Of a stretch of DNA of 64,000 nucleotides, positions 48,893 to 60,800 are shown in pieces (position 1 is the stretch's first letter; each line of letters starts with the position of its first letter). The notes beneath the pieces were generated by a model that did no database searches, was not told the DNA's origin, and saw only the letters and a list, made by a program, of their open reading frames with translations. The position numbers were made by a program, and so were the translations under genes. Origin of the DNA: Branchiostoma floridae (Eukaryota > Chordata > Leptocardii > Amphioxiformes > Branchiostomatidae); the NCBI RefSeq assembly GCF_000003815.2, contig NC_049993.1, positions 1,395,468-1,459,467 of the forward strand, in the 5' to 3' direction.

Positions 48893-50653
48893 ATCCCCTT
48901 CTGTCCATCAGGGTGGTTCCCGCGGGCGTGTCGGCCATGGCAACGGCGCTTCTGACAAGTGGCAAGGAGACCAAGAAACGTCTAAAGACACGTACGAAGA
49001 AGCTGAGGCGGTGAAACGTTATGCCACGTACAGTACACGTCTGCAGGTAGCCGTCGGTTTTGTAACTTGCCTTTTTTTCAGTGATAAATATATCTTGCCA
49101 TTTTGACAATATATATATATAAGAAGACACAATATCAGTTAGAGATGGCGAATCACTTACCTCTTATTACTTATTTTACCACTGAAAAAGTAAGACTGAT
49201 ATGTATTTCTCACAGATCGCACGTACCCGGGCGGAGCAAGCGGCCTCCGTGCTCGCTGTAGCTTCATCCTCTCTCACTATAGCTACTTGGCTGCTGGCAT
49301 TGCCGTGCTGCTGAGCCTAGTTGCTGTGGGATTGGCCCCTCTGACTGTCATGAATAAGGAGGTAAATATTCTTGTACCACAAAGCTATTTTCAAACATCT
49401 TTATGCTGTGTCTGTTGTTCTTGTTTAGAAGTTACCAAGATGGAACATACTAATGTTTTCCCTTCGATTTTTCTGCTTATGTATGATACTCGGACTTTCG
49501 TCTTTAGGAAATAACCCAACTGTCCACAACTCTTGACGCCTTGAAGCGCAACCAAGACGACATGTCCACCACTGATAAAGCCTTGAAACGCAACCAAGGC
49601 GACATTGTCACTACCGTTGACGCCTTGAAGCGCAACCAAGACGAAGTGTCCACCGATGTTGACGCCTTGAAGCGCAACCAAGACGAAGTGTCCACCGCTG
49701 TTGAAGCCTTGAAACGCAACCAAGACGACATGTCCACCACTGTTGACGCCTTGAAGCGAGACCTAGACAAGGAACGCAGCCGAACCGCCGCCTTGGAGCA
49801 GCGTCTTCAAGAGATGAGTAAGATGCTGCATCTAATTGCAAACATCATTAGAATAGAAGGGCAAAACTTAGGGCCCTGACTATCGTCATATGACTGCAGG
49901 ATGATTTGCATCAATAAACAGAGTTTGTATTTACATCCACAGTCAATGTTCTCACCAAAGTTTCAGCTGATTTTATTGCAAGTTATTTAACATTCAATTT
50001 GTTACATATTTTGACACAGTATATTGATGTATCTAGTAATGTGTGAAATGTTGCACAATAAATGGTGACGTTTCATGTATGAAATGCTGTCCTTGTATGA
50101 TTCAAAAACTAATGCGGACATATAATCTTCTGATGAAGTGTAATGATTTGTTTTTGATGGCATTACAGAACATTTTCAATACTACCAAACTCTGCTTTTG
50201 ACTCATTTTTTTGCAGTGTCTTGTCTTGAAGGTTACGCAGTGTTCCGTGGAATCTGCTACAAGGCCTTCAACACACAGAAGACCTTTAGCGATGCGGCCG
50301 CGGCCTGTGGTGAAGACGGCGGCACCCTCGCCATGCCCCGAGACGCTGACACCAACGCCTTCCTGATCTCCTTGCGCAACTCCGTGAGCGAAGAGTGGGG
50401 CTTCTGGTTCGGCCTGCACGATCGGCGCGAAGAGGGAAGCTTTGAGTGGGTGGATGGCTCTGCACTTGGGACTTACAACTCCTGGTATCCGGGACAACCG
50501 GACAACAACGGGGGCGGAGAAGATTGCGCTACGTACGTCGCATCAAGTCAAAAGTTAGAAGGTGACATGTGGAACGACTATCGATGCGACTCGAAGCTTT
50601 ACTTCATATGCCAGGTTTTTCCAGGTACTTCTTATAACGGTACCTTTTCCTGA
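48893..50653 (+). CDS. Lectin B: type II membrane C-type lectin
   Basis: Predicted exons: a cytoplasmic exon ending near 49046 (boundaries and start uncertain), transmembrane 49216-49361, coiled coil 49508-49817 and lectin domain 50217-50653. The last three join in phase 0 and 1. The protein would be anchored by LAAGIAVLLSLVAVGLAPL, carry a coiled-coil stalk and end in a complete C-type lectin domain facing outside. The cytoplasmic part includes KDTYEEAEAVKRYATY. Its donor at 49047 is out of phase with the next exon, so the 5' structure needs transcript data. It is a paralogue of lectin A. Confidence 0.75.
49216..49361 (+). CDS. Lectin B transmembrane exon
   Basis: 146 bases; encodes RTYPGGASGLRARCSF, then the hydrophobic helix and MNKE. 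Acceptor CACAG, donor GTAAAT. Confidence 0.8.
49508..49817 (+). CDS. Lectin B coiled-coil exon
   Basis: ALKRNQDxxST repeats (seven A/L-containing units), then RDLDKERSRTAALEQRLQEM. Donor GTAAGA at 49818, phase 1. Lectin A lacks the final non-repeat part. Confidence 0.8.
50217..50653 (+). CDS. Lectin B C-type lectin domain exon
   Basis: Acceptor TTTTTTGCAG precedes the exon. About 135 residues contain the six cysteines of a long-form domain (SCLEGY, GICYK, AACGED, EDCATY, YRCDS, FICQ), WFGLHD, and calcium-site motifs QPD (GQPDN) and WND (MWNDY). QPD is usually associated with galactose-type sugars, so calcium-dependent galactose/GalNAc binding is inferred. Stop after GTSYNGTFS. Confidence 0.9.
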
Positions 50654-51670
50654 CACCCTTCTGTCTTAGTACTAAACATGCGTGGCGCTGTTTATCATAT
50701 ATATTTACCATACTGAGCATTTAATTCGGATCATCAGAGCTTTTGTCACAAACCATGTCAAAACACATCAGTCAACATCTCACTCTGCTATTTATTTTGT
50801 GTTTTTCAGGACGCTTGTAGGCGACAGGAGAAACTCTCACCAACACCGTACAGCGGCTCTCCGACCATCCGCAGTAAACCAGTAAAACGTACGGTAGAAC
50901 CTGGAATTAAAAAAAAAAGCATCTGTATCGGTCGGTATCTGTGTAACTGCTCTCCGCAGTAAAGCAGCAAAATGTAAACACTAGAATTATAATAATAATA
51001 ATAATAATAGTAATTATAGTAATGCCAATGTGCCCAAAAAGCATATCACACAACGATAGTCAAGCCTCAGTTTCCATATAGACAAAATGTACACTATATT
51101 TTCTTATTAGGAAGGAGTTCGTTTACGTAAAGAACATTTTCAACAAAAGGAAAAGCTCCTCGTTTGGCCGTCTCAAGTTCATTTGATGTTTAGGAGCTTT
51201 TCCTACAAAATGCTGAACAGTCAGGATGGACAAAATGTAAGCGCTTATGAACTTCACTTGAGAACACGTTACTTTACTTTTTATAGTAGGATGAATTATA
51301 GCAGGATGAATTCCTTTTCTTTTAGATGTAGATGTTGTAAATGGGCATGAGTGTACAATCCTAGTAAAAGAAATAATGTGAAGTGAAGTGAAGTGAATGG
51401 ACGAAAAACGCAAAGTGCCAGAACTTGCAAGTATTTATTGGTGGACGTTCGCCTTTGTAACAAGACTAAACCGAGTTATAGAGATTTTCTTGCTGTTCTC
51501 CAAAGTTTGTAAGCTGTGCTCATTTGAGCATGGACCACAAGTTGTAAACTGGAACTCTGCGGCTCCGGCTGTCTTACTGAGGGGTGACTGTGGTGAGAAA
51601 GATGTCGGTTAGCGAGAGGATCAGTCCACTCCATACATACTAGTTATCCAAATTTGTACACTGATCATTA
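50654..51670. other. Lectin B 3' region
   Basis: Non-coding. It is shared in part with the relic at 25361-25700 and with the lectin A flank at 42305-43075. An ATA/AAT microsatellite lies at about 50990-51007. Confidence 0.6.
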
Positions 51671-53730
51671 AACCCACATGCATGAAGCCCCCTTCACACG
51701 AGCGAGAGCAAGAGTGAGCCGGAATGCCGTTGGAATTAAAATTCATTTTTATTCCTGGCAATTCCCGGCAATTCGTAGTGTGTTCTAGAATTCTCCCTGC
51801 ATTCCAGCTATTTGTGCCCATTCTTTTGTCTGGCCCGAACATTTTTGACATGTTAAAAACTGTCGAGGTGCATTCGAAGTGGAGAAATATCGAATGACAT
51901 TCAAAGTGGATTCTAAGTGTATTCTAACTATTCTAACTCCAGTATGACCGCATTCTACGGCATTCCAACATTATTTGAAACATTCTTATCTCATTCGATG
52001 GAGAACCGAAACGGCAAGCCACTTCGAATCCTGCCAGGATGTGGCCAAAGGAATATCTGGAATGCAGTGAGAATTTATAGAATAACACACATAAGCATAC
52101 ATTTGCATCCATTAGTTGTCAGAAAATGTTTGGGATTAAGGTTAATATTGTATGTAATAATATATGTCCAGTGAAAAACTATACCGCCCAGCACACAAAG
52201 TGTCTGTTTTGTTATAGGGCAGTACTGCTGAGAGGAGGAGGAAAGAGAGAGGGGACAGAGAGAGAAAGGGAGAGAGAGGCTTGCTATACAAGATAAACAT
52301 GTTTACAGTCCACATTTAAGGTCTAATTGATGTATTACTCCGAGTGGGTACCCTAAAATAGATCCGAGCCAAAAAATAAACGGCTGCACGGACGCATGTT
52401 TTTAGCGGTGAGAAATTCCCTTTCAGCCAGCGGAACTCATCTCAAAAGTTAGATTGGTGAAAGCTTGTTTGTAACTGAAGAAATTAGCAGGTAAAGTTTT
52501 GCAGCCACGCGCTAGGTCGGAGGTACACAGTCGTGGGTTCTAAGTGGTGCGGCTGTACATTAGCAGCGAAAAAGTGCCTTTTTTGGGGATTGATTAATCG
52601 TAGTTTGTAATTGCTAAAAAAAGTTCCAATGTATAGTTTACGTTGGCAATTTTTTCCCACGATATACGGTAAATGTGCTCGACATAGAATGAAAAAAACT
52701 GCTGAAATTTCATGTAGCTTCATTATGAACGCGCCCATTTAAACCACGAATTATAACATAGAAGTCTATGGAAAGAAGAAACTCATCAATGAGACCATAA
52801 AGAGGGGAGTGTGGGCTCTGATAGCTTTACTTACTTCTGCTTACGTCCCTACATAATCAAATCCAATGATATACCACTAAATTAGATAAAGTGTGAAAAA
52901 TGTAACGAATTATTTTTGACTTTCTACGAATCCGTTTGCAATCAATGCTCACTCTGATAGCATCCATAGAATTACTTCGTATGCCCTATCCCTAGCATGC
53001 GGCTAAAGATCTGCATCGCAGGTGTGCCCCCCACCCCCACCCCCAATGACCTAGTGATTTATGACTAAGCACGTGTTAAGTTACGAGGCAGGTCATGGGA
53101 AACGAAGAGAACAAGGACATTTGTTCCCGACAGCATGTTATCATGTCTAGTAACCATTAAGCGGGGGAGTGTTCAATGGGTTGATCTAAAGTGTAAACAC
53201 CAAATAAGGTCCACCCTTCTCTCCTCCCATTTTTCATCCCAATAAATGACGTCCACCCTGCTGTCCACACAAATCTCCGCCCAGCTGTCAGTCCAGCTGG
53301 TCATCAATCATCGCACTGGGACAAAAGCTTCCCGTGGTAATTGATAACAGCACTAACAAACAGTTATATCTTGGTTACCTTCTATGAATTTATTTCGAGA
53401 CACTATTAGCTTTTACATGCCTACTGATAGGCAAACATAAGACTGTGTATTGATAGCAAATAAACTGTACTCTGCACCTCTGTATGGACATTAGAATAAT
53501 GGTGCTACTTTCTTCACTCACTATTCGACTATATGTGGACTGGCTTGCATGAATTCTCTACTGTTGGATAGTAGACGGGATTTTTTAGTCAACGTTTGAA
53601 TCTTTCCATTCCAGCCTATGGCAAAGACCTGGAACACGATGAGTTCGTAACTCCCCCGGCGATCTGTGGCGACATGTGAGAGAAGCACGGCGTGGATTGT
53701 GGTAAGTGTGTATGGTCAGCATAGTGTTAA
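51671..53730. other. No gene seen
   Basis: AT-rich sequence with a GA-rich purine tract at 52231-52280 and a short C-rich run at 53030-53043. The small frames present do not resemble proteins I know. Confidence 0.3.
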
Positions 53731-53734
53731 GGTG

Positions 53735-54001
53735 GTTAAAAAGGTTAAACACTTCCCGCGCCTGATTGCGCATAGGGCGGTGCCCATCTCTGTTTCCTTA
53801 GCCTTGGGCCACACAACGCAATCACTACAGCAGGGGGCTAATCCACAGGTAGTGTTGTGTGTTTTACTTAATCTTTCCCGAATGCTGAGTGCTTAGAAGG
53901 GAAAGTAGTATGTACAATTTTTAAATTCTTTGGTATGACTCGGCCGGGATCGAACTCACGACCTACCGAATGCAAGGCGAACACTCTACCCACTAGGCCA
54001 T
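53735..54001 (-). mobile_element. tRNA-derived SINE
   Basis: The minus strand starts ATGGCCTAGTGGGTAGAGTG (A-box) and has GAGTTCGATCCCGG (B-box) about 45 bases on. The tRNA-like part (53935-54001) has a partly pairing acceptor stem and is followed by ACCA and a non-tRNA body (GCACTCAGCATTCGGGAAAG, GGGCACCGCCCTATGCGC). The A/B boxes with a body are typical of SINEs. The exact 3' end is uncertain. Confidence 0.7.
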
Positions 54002-55389
54002 TATATTGCACCGGTCCCCTTAAGTTTTAAGGTTGACTTAACAATTAAGGTTGACCCTTGCCGCACTTGGGGAACCAGTACAGCACTGCGGGGTTCATTC
54101 ACTGCTGCACTGTTTTGTTATTTTCTCGATTTTATAATACGTAAAACTAGAAAGGCCGACATTTGCTTAAGAGCAAATACAGCATATTTCAGCCATACCC
54201 CTTCCCACGCAACATTGGACTCTTCCAAATCACCCCTGCGCAAAAATGGAACATCCTCTTAACAGTACATTATCCCCCGAAGTGGACTGGTATTGTGAAT
54301 TGATTCCAGGTAAAAACAGAGCTTGCTTCTATTTTTCAGAAAATGACAATAATCACACCTTCCATTCAGAAAATTTTCATCATGACTGAAAATTGTTGAA
54401 TGACTTCATGTAATGTCATTAACAATTTTCAGTACGATAACTAGGTGTAAGTTTAAAAAAGTATAAGCTCCTTGTGATGTGGGTACATTTATTATTGCAG
54501 TGAACTTTTTTTATTCAAGTAGGGCATACGATTTAATAATTATCAAGCAGGTGCAGGTATACTGTAGGAGCGTTTGTTTTCTTCAAGCTGTAAAACTGTT
54601 AAACTGTTTTACTTTGTATGCAATCAGCCATCGAGCATATTCTTATTTTAGTTTAACAACTTCCTGCCAGACCCGGAAGATGCGATTGAACCTTGTTCGA
54701 GGATTTATTTTCGTCTGTCTGGTCAGTCTGTTCATACCCTGGCGCTGAGAGTGTTTTATTGGGCTGAAACTCTGGCAGTTTAAAGTTACTTACAATTTAA
54801 ATGTTCAAAGTTTATGTCAAACAACAACAGCACTAGGAAATGTGGCCACTATAGACAGGTGGTCACTATAGAGAAAATGCTGATCTATTGACTAGGAGCC
54901 ATACGTTACACATGATTTCAGTACACTGATCATTAATCATATAAACATTGCACAGGTAAGCCAATTGTTTAGATGTACAATTAAGTTCAAATAATTCTGA
55001 AGAGAAATATTGATGAGAAAATAATCATTCTTGCCACTGTCTAACTTATAATTACGTATCAAAACTAAACGCTGATTTTCTAACTAACGCACCTTTCGCC
55101 GACTTCATCAAAGGACCGCCGGCTATCAATCAAACACGGCTGTTGATTAGACTTAGAGTTTCAAACAGTCATGTGCTGTGTGCCAGTTGACAGCGAACTT
55201 CATGCTACGTGATGTTTAACATTGCTTGGACCTTCTTTCCTACAGCGGTGCTTCTACAAAATATTTAGACTGTAACACTGAGTCCCACATGTTTTATAGA
55301 ATAGAATTTGACGCAGAACAGCGTTTTTTGCTGGGTATTTTTCTTTAAACATGTCCGTGGGAATATCAGCGAGGCGGCGACGTAGGGAT
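54002..55389. other. No gene seen
   Basis: No coding, RNA or repeat feature that I can support. Confidence 0.3.
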
Positions 55390-56640
55390 ATCAGACCGTC
55401 AACAAAAGTCGCACGGCGGCTAACGGCGCAGCGAAGATACTAGCGCTATAAATAAGCGCTTCAACTAAGGATGGCAACCCGTACAATATTTTTGTATACT
55501 GTTGAGCTAAGTAAAGTTTGTTGTTTATGAGGTTTTAGTTGTCTTTGAAGCTTTGACCCGAAATATTTTAAAGTCAAACTGCTGAAGAGAAGTAAGTGAC
55601 TGCTTCGCCCACCTGGGTCCCCCCCACAGTGGCCCTGCCCCTGGACCCCGCCAGGGACATTCGACGGCCCCCGGACCCCTGTCCGACGCTTTGAAAAAAT
55701 CCTGGCGAGAAGTCTGTACGGCCTGAGTCTTCAAGTTAACGTATTGTGTGGTCCCGCTTATGAATATTAATTAGCCTTCGCTTTCCTCTTCGCTGATTGG
55801 CTGAACCATTAATTGAATTAACTCTTCCTGCCGGCTAGACACAGGTGCAGATGTCGGCTCTGTGGGGTGAACGTCCGAAAGGTCATGGCATGGAGAACGA
55901 AAGAAAACCAATTTCCCCTAAAAAAAGGGCTGTAATTAAGCCTTTTACAGTAATTTATGCCAAAAATTTTACTTGGATCATTTTACCAACTATCTTATGC
56001 CTATCTATACCAAATGTTACTCATACCAGGGTACAGGGGTGCAAAATATACCGTTATAAGACCGTCAACAACAGTCGCACGGAGCTAACAGCGCAGCGAA
56101 AATACCATCGCTAGCGTTTCAACTTCGGATAACAAGTTATAAGTACTGTTGAACTCAGTAACGTTAAAGATTGTTTTTAGTTGCCTTTGACAGTTTGACC
56201 TGAAATAGTGCTACGCTAAACTCCTGAAGAGAAGTTAAGTGACTGCTGCGATTATCATAGATATGCCCCTAAGAACTGATACAATATAAAGCCTTCTGAA
56301 TAGTCTAAAATGCGAGAGCCTTAGGCGGGCTTCGCTCCCCCTGGCGGGAACACTGCTATATACGGGAACATGAGGCCCCGCTTATGAATATTAATTAGCC
56401 TTTGGCCTCCTCTTCGCTGATTGGCTAGGTCTTTGATTCAATTAACTCTCCGGCTGACGCGCACAGGTGTGGCTCTGTGCGGGGTCACGGAAGGTCACGT
56501 CAGGAGGCCAAAAGAAAACAAATTTCCCCTCAGAAAAGTGCCGAAATTAATCATTTTAAAGTTGTTTATGTCAAAAATTTTACTTGAATCTTGTTACCAA
56601 GTATCTAATGCCTATCTATACCAAATTTCAGGTCATTTAA
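55390..56640. repeat. Two-copy tandem duplication, about 630-665 bp
   Basis: ACCGTCAACAA.AGTCGCACGG (55395/56061), CGCTTATGAATATTAATTAG (about 55755/56380) and ATTTCCCCT..AAA..G (about 55910/56522) recur in the same order. Copies are diverged. Confidence 0.75.
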
Positions 56641-56645
56641 TTGTA

Positions 56646-57290
56646 ATACCAGGGTACAGGAGCCAAAAGTGTCCTTTTTTGGTAAAAAATTGGCCCAAAA
56701 TCGCAAAAATAAGCATTTTGTTGCACTGTACACCAAAAGTGTTATTGAATTTATATGAAGGGATTATCAAGGCACATCTGTGTCTATTTTCAGCTCATTC
56801 GGTTGCAATACCAAGGTACAGGAGCCAAAAGTGTCCTTTTTTGGTCAAAAATTCGTCAAAAAATCGCAAAAATAAGCATTTTGTTGTACTGCACACCAAA
56901 AGTGTTATTGAATTTATATGGGGGCATTATCAAGGCACATCTTTGTCGAATTTCAGCTCATTTGGTTGTAATACCAGGGTACAGGGGCCAAAAGTGTCCT
57001 TTTTTGGTCAAAAATTGGTCAAAAAATCGCAAAAATAAGCATTTTGTTGTACTGTACACCAAAAGTGTTATCGAATTTATATGGGGGCATTATCAAGGCA
57101 CATCTCTGTCAAATTTCAGCTCATTTGGTTGTAATACCAGGGTACAGGGGCCAAAATATACAGTTTTGGTCTAAAATTGACCAAAAAATCTCAATAAAAT
57201 CATTTTAGAGGCAGATATGAAAAAACTGAGAAAAAAGCATCAAGGTATTGGCCCATTCTACCCCTGTGCCAAATTTCAGGTCATTCGGTC
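56646..57290. repeat. 162-bp minisatellite, four copies
   Basis: ATACCAGGGTACAGG recurs at 56646, 56808, 56971 and 57133, with GCATTTTGTTG and CAAGGCACATCT in each. A 205-codon frame over it is a repeat artefact. Confidence 0.9.
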
Positions 57291-57330
57291 CAGGAACGGC
57301 GGAGATGAATCACTTTGAAGATTTGACAGG

Positions 57331-57359
57331 AGAAAGAAAGAAAGAAAGAAAGAAAGAAA
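57331..57359. repeat. GAAA microsatellite
   Basis: About six tandem GAAA units. Confidence 0.95.
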
Positions 57360-57788
57360 CATTACGAATACAATATATTTCACCATACTATGTATGGCTG
57401 AAATATAAGTATAACTTAGAAGACAACACAATATAATAAACGGAAGAAAATTCGTTCTTTATTTCTGAAATTCGTTGAGGTCCGCTTTTTGAACGCCTCT
57501 GACACTGATACGATGATAAAATCCTGATAATAACGCACAGACTAACAAAACTATTGTTATTTCGTTGACACAGTGAAGACAAAGCTTAAAGTGATATTGT
57601 GTATTTATCGACAAATTTAATGAGTAAGATGATGTCATGTTACCTTACGTAGGCACAAATATACATTTAGTATCCGATAGTCATTCTAAATAGCTCAATA
57701 TTGACATTGCCACATTTTCCGACGTGACACCGGTCCAGAAGTGTCGAGCTTGCTGCGAAAAATTGGATCCTGGCGCTATAACAACTAA

Positions 57789-58363
<575 letters not shown>

Positions 58364-58394
58364 GGTGGATCGGAACAAGAGTCAAGACAACCCC

Positions 58395-58410
58395 GGCCCT
58401 TTTCAGGGCC
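58395..58410 (+). terminator. Histone 3' stem-loop, orphon H3
   Basis: GGCCCTTTTCAGGGCC, perfect, with the TTTC loop instead of the TCTC of array H3 genes. Confidence 0.94.
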
Positions 58411-58449
58411 ACACACATATCCCAGAAAGCGGTGTACCGAAAGTGCGAA

Positions 58450-58675
58450 AAGGAACGAAAAGGAACGAAAAGGAGCGAAAAGGAGCGAAAAGGAACGAAA
58501 AAGAACGAAAAGGAACAAAAAGGAACGAAAAGGAACGAAAAGGAAAGTACCGAAAGTGCGAAAAGGAACGAAAAGGAACGAAAAGGAAAGTACCGAAAGT
58601 GCGAAAAGGAACGAAAAGGAATGAAAAGATTGGATAGGAACGAAAAGGAACGAAAAGGAACGAAAAGGAACGAAG
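58450..58675 (+). repeat. GGAACGAAAA decamer array
   Basis: About twenty 10-bp units, interrupted by AAAGTACCGAAAGTGCG blocks that repeat the element end. Confidence 0.9.
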
Positions 58676-59247
58676 TATGAAGCAAAGTGAAATAAAATCG
58701 ATGGGAATATAAGGTAACGGTACTGTGATCGACAAATGCATTTGAAATTGACTTTATTTTTGCATTTTGCGGCTTGCTCCACGAAAATCCTAGAGCTCCA
58801 ATGGTTAAACGGCGAACCGGCGGGAAAGTGCACGCGTGGTAATAGCTAAATACAAATCAAAGGCGATGAGCGGAGTCACGAATCAGTGCGTCTCGGGTTC
58901 CCACGCGGGCTGTCACAGGGGGGGGGGGGGGTATTTTGAAAGCAGCTGAGTAGCGCGCCTGAAAAACTTTTGAAGGGTTGACGTTTTCTAAGGTCTCAAA
59001 AATGTTACAAAGTCGTTTTCTAGAAGTCCGGCCTAAATTATAAGTGGCCCGGGCAATCGGGACACCGCGGTGGTCTCAAGCGGAGGCCCTTCGGTCCGAG
59101 GCCAACTAGCGGCCTCACACTTCGTTCCTTTTCGTTCCTTTTCGCACTTTCGGTAGTTAAAGTGCGAAAATGAACGAAAAGGAACAAAAAGAAAGTACCG
59201 AAAGTGCGAAAAGGAACGAATCAGATTTCCGGGAACCCGCCTTCAGT

Positions 59248-59347
59248 NNNNNNNNNNNNNNNNNNNNNNNNNNNNNNNNNNNNNNNNNNNNNNNNNNNNN
59301 NNNNNNNNNNNNNNNNNNNNNNNNNNNNNNNNNNNNNNNNNNNNNNN
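59248..59347. other. Assembly gap, 100 N
   Basis: A run of exactly 100 N, a conventional placeholder. It lies where a palindromic repeat array would be hard to assemble. Confidence 0.99.
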
Positions 59348-59655
59348 TTCCCTTTCGTTCCTTTTCGTACCTTTTTGGCCCTTTCGGTACTTTCCTTTTC
59401 GTTCCTTTTCGTTCCCTTTCGTTCCTTTTCGCTCCTTTTCGCTCCTTTTCGCTCCTTTTTGTTTCTTTTCGTTCCTTTTCGCACTTTCGGTAGACCCCCA
59501 GAAAGATCTACATCGTTCACATTTCTTGAATACAACGATGCCCTTTCCAATAAACACACAACAGCCACACGAGTTTGTACACGGCCACATACCAATAAGT
59601 TGACGTTGGAGTAATATAGCACCCCCCCGGAAAAAAAGCTAATTGGCATGCCTTC

Positions 59656-59840
59656 CACGTGGTATTCCACGTGTTACTCCACGTGCTTTACGTGTTTACC
59701 GTTTACGGTTACCCAAATTGTATAGATAAGTCAGCTAGCAGTACGTGGTCATCCTCTACGATTACCCAAATTGTACAGATATGTCAGCTGGTATTGCATG
59801 GTCATCCTCTATAGTTATACAAATCATGTGCAGATATGTC
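59656..59840. promoter_or_regulatory. E-box triplet and 53-bp repeats, orphon
   Basis: CACGTG at 59656, 59668 and 59680, again 12 bp apart, followed by ~53-bp repeats, although flanking sequence has diverged. Confidence 0.6.
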
Positions 59841-59890
59841 AGCTAGTATGAAACGAACTACTTGAAAGATGAAGGGGGCGACGTGCGTGT

Positions 59891-60017
59891 ATGTGCGTGT
59901 GTATGTATGTATGTATGTGTGTGTGTGTGTATGATCGTTCATCTTTTAACTTGGGCAATGGGATGGGGAGGGCGGTGTTGCTGTACATGCACGCGCGCGT
60001 GTGTGTGTGTGTGTGGG
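59891..60017. repeat. GT/TG microsatellites and poly-G
   Basis: Several TG/TATG runs and a G10 tract, in place of part of the array spacer. Confidence 0.9.
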
Positions 60018-60165
60018 GGGGGGTGCCTTTGCTATATTACTTCAACGTCAACAAAGTTTTTTTTAAATACTTCTTTATTCCATGTGTTCCATGTTTCAAG
60101 GGACATGGATAGTATGTATTCGTGTGAATATGTGATTGAGATAGTTCTTTTGTAAGGATGTGGGT

Positions 60166-60181
60166 GGCCCTGAAAAGGGCC
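60166..60181 (-). terminator. Histone 3' stem-loop, orphon H2A
   Basis: Perfect stem-loop on the minus strand. Confidence 0.93.
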
Positions 60182-60206
60182 GGTGTTTTCGTTCTCCGTC
60201 TGGAAT

Positions 60207-60581
60207 CTACTGGGCCTTGCCGGTCTTCTTGGGTAGAAGCACGGAGTGGATGTTGGGGAGAACACCGCCCTGTGCAATAGTGACGCCGGACATCAGCTTG
60301 ATCAACTCCTCGTCGTTGCGGACGGCCAGTTGAAGGTGACGGGGGATGATCCTGGTCTTCTTGTTGTCGCGGGCAGCGTTACCAGCCAGCTCGAGGATCT
60401 CGGCGGTCAGGTACTCCAGCACGGCCGCCAGGTACACCGGAGCGCCGGCACCAACGCGCTCGGAGTAGTTCCCCTTTCGCAAGAAGCGATGGACGCGGCC
60501 AACCGGGAAATGTAGACCCGCTCGGGATGAACGGCTCTTTGCCTTGGAGCGTGCCTTGCCTCCTTTACCACGTCCAGACAT
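60207..60581 (-). CDS. H2A: Histone H2A, orphon copy
   Basis: 124 residues, with four differences from array H2A: AGLHFPVG (Gln to His), KGNYSERV (Asn and Ser instead of His and Ala) and DEELIKL (Asn to Ile). The KGN residue is the common animal state. Loss of conserved Gln24 and of Asn in EELNKL is unusual and may mean relaxed constraint. Promoter and stem-loop are intact. Confidence 0.96.
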   Translation of the reverse strand: MSGRGKGGKARSKAKSRSSRAGLHFPVGRVHRFLRKGNYSERVGAGAPVYLAAVLEYLTAEILELAGNAARDNKKTRIIPRHLQLAVRNDEELIKLMSGVTIAQGGVLPNIHSVLLPKKTGKAQ

Positions 60582-60661
60582 CCTGAAGTAGTCGACTGAT
60601 TAGCGTTAAACAAGCGACAAAGTTGATGGAGGAATGAATAGACAAAATATCCTGCCCCACC

Positions 60662-60790
60662 AATTTATACCTCGCCGCTGGATCGACAACTTACAACCGC
60701 GAACCAATAGAGAGGGGAGTGAATCTCTGCAACGTCCGCACCTTCGACGAGACAATCCAGAAAAATTTGCATTCTTTCCCACATAAAAAG
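60662..60790. promoter_or_regulatory. Orphon divergent H2A/H2B promoter
   Basis: TATAAATT (minus, 60662-60669), CCAAT at about 60704, octamer ATTTGCAT at 60765-60772 and ATAAAAAG. The H2B side is kept although no H2B follows: similarity ends about 60800. Confidence 0.8.
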
Positions 60791-60800
60791 CCGAGACGGC

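Larger units (their letters stand above)
58430..59496. mobile_element. Foldback element with decamer-repeat arms, 9-bp target duplication
   Basis: CCCAGAAAG is present at 58421-58429 and 59497-59505. The ends are inverted (GTACCGAAAGTGCGAAAAGG at the left, its complement ending GTAGACC at the right). The arms consist of AAAGGAACGA-type decamers, forward at 58450-58675 and reversed at 59121-59150 and 59348-59490. The ~420-bp core has no transposase. An assembly gap interrupts the right arm, so true length is unknown. Confidence 0.8.

Noticed and set aside
51690-52080. Possible transposon end (CCCCCTTCACACGAGCGAG) with a repetitive ATTC-rich interior
   Set aside because: No matching inverted end or target duplication was found downstream.
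53935-54001. Functional tRNA gene
   Set aside because: It is short for a tRNA, has imperfect stems and is joined to a repeat body; a SINE head fits better.
56421-57038. 205-codon frame
   Set aside because: It lies in the 162-bp minisatellite and duplicated flank. Frame openness follows from the repeat period (162 = 3 x 54).
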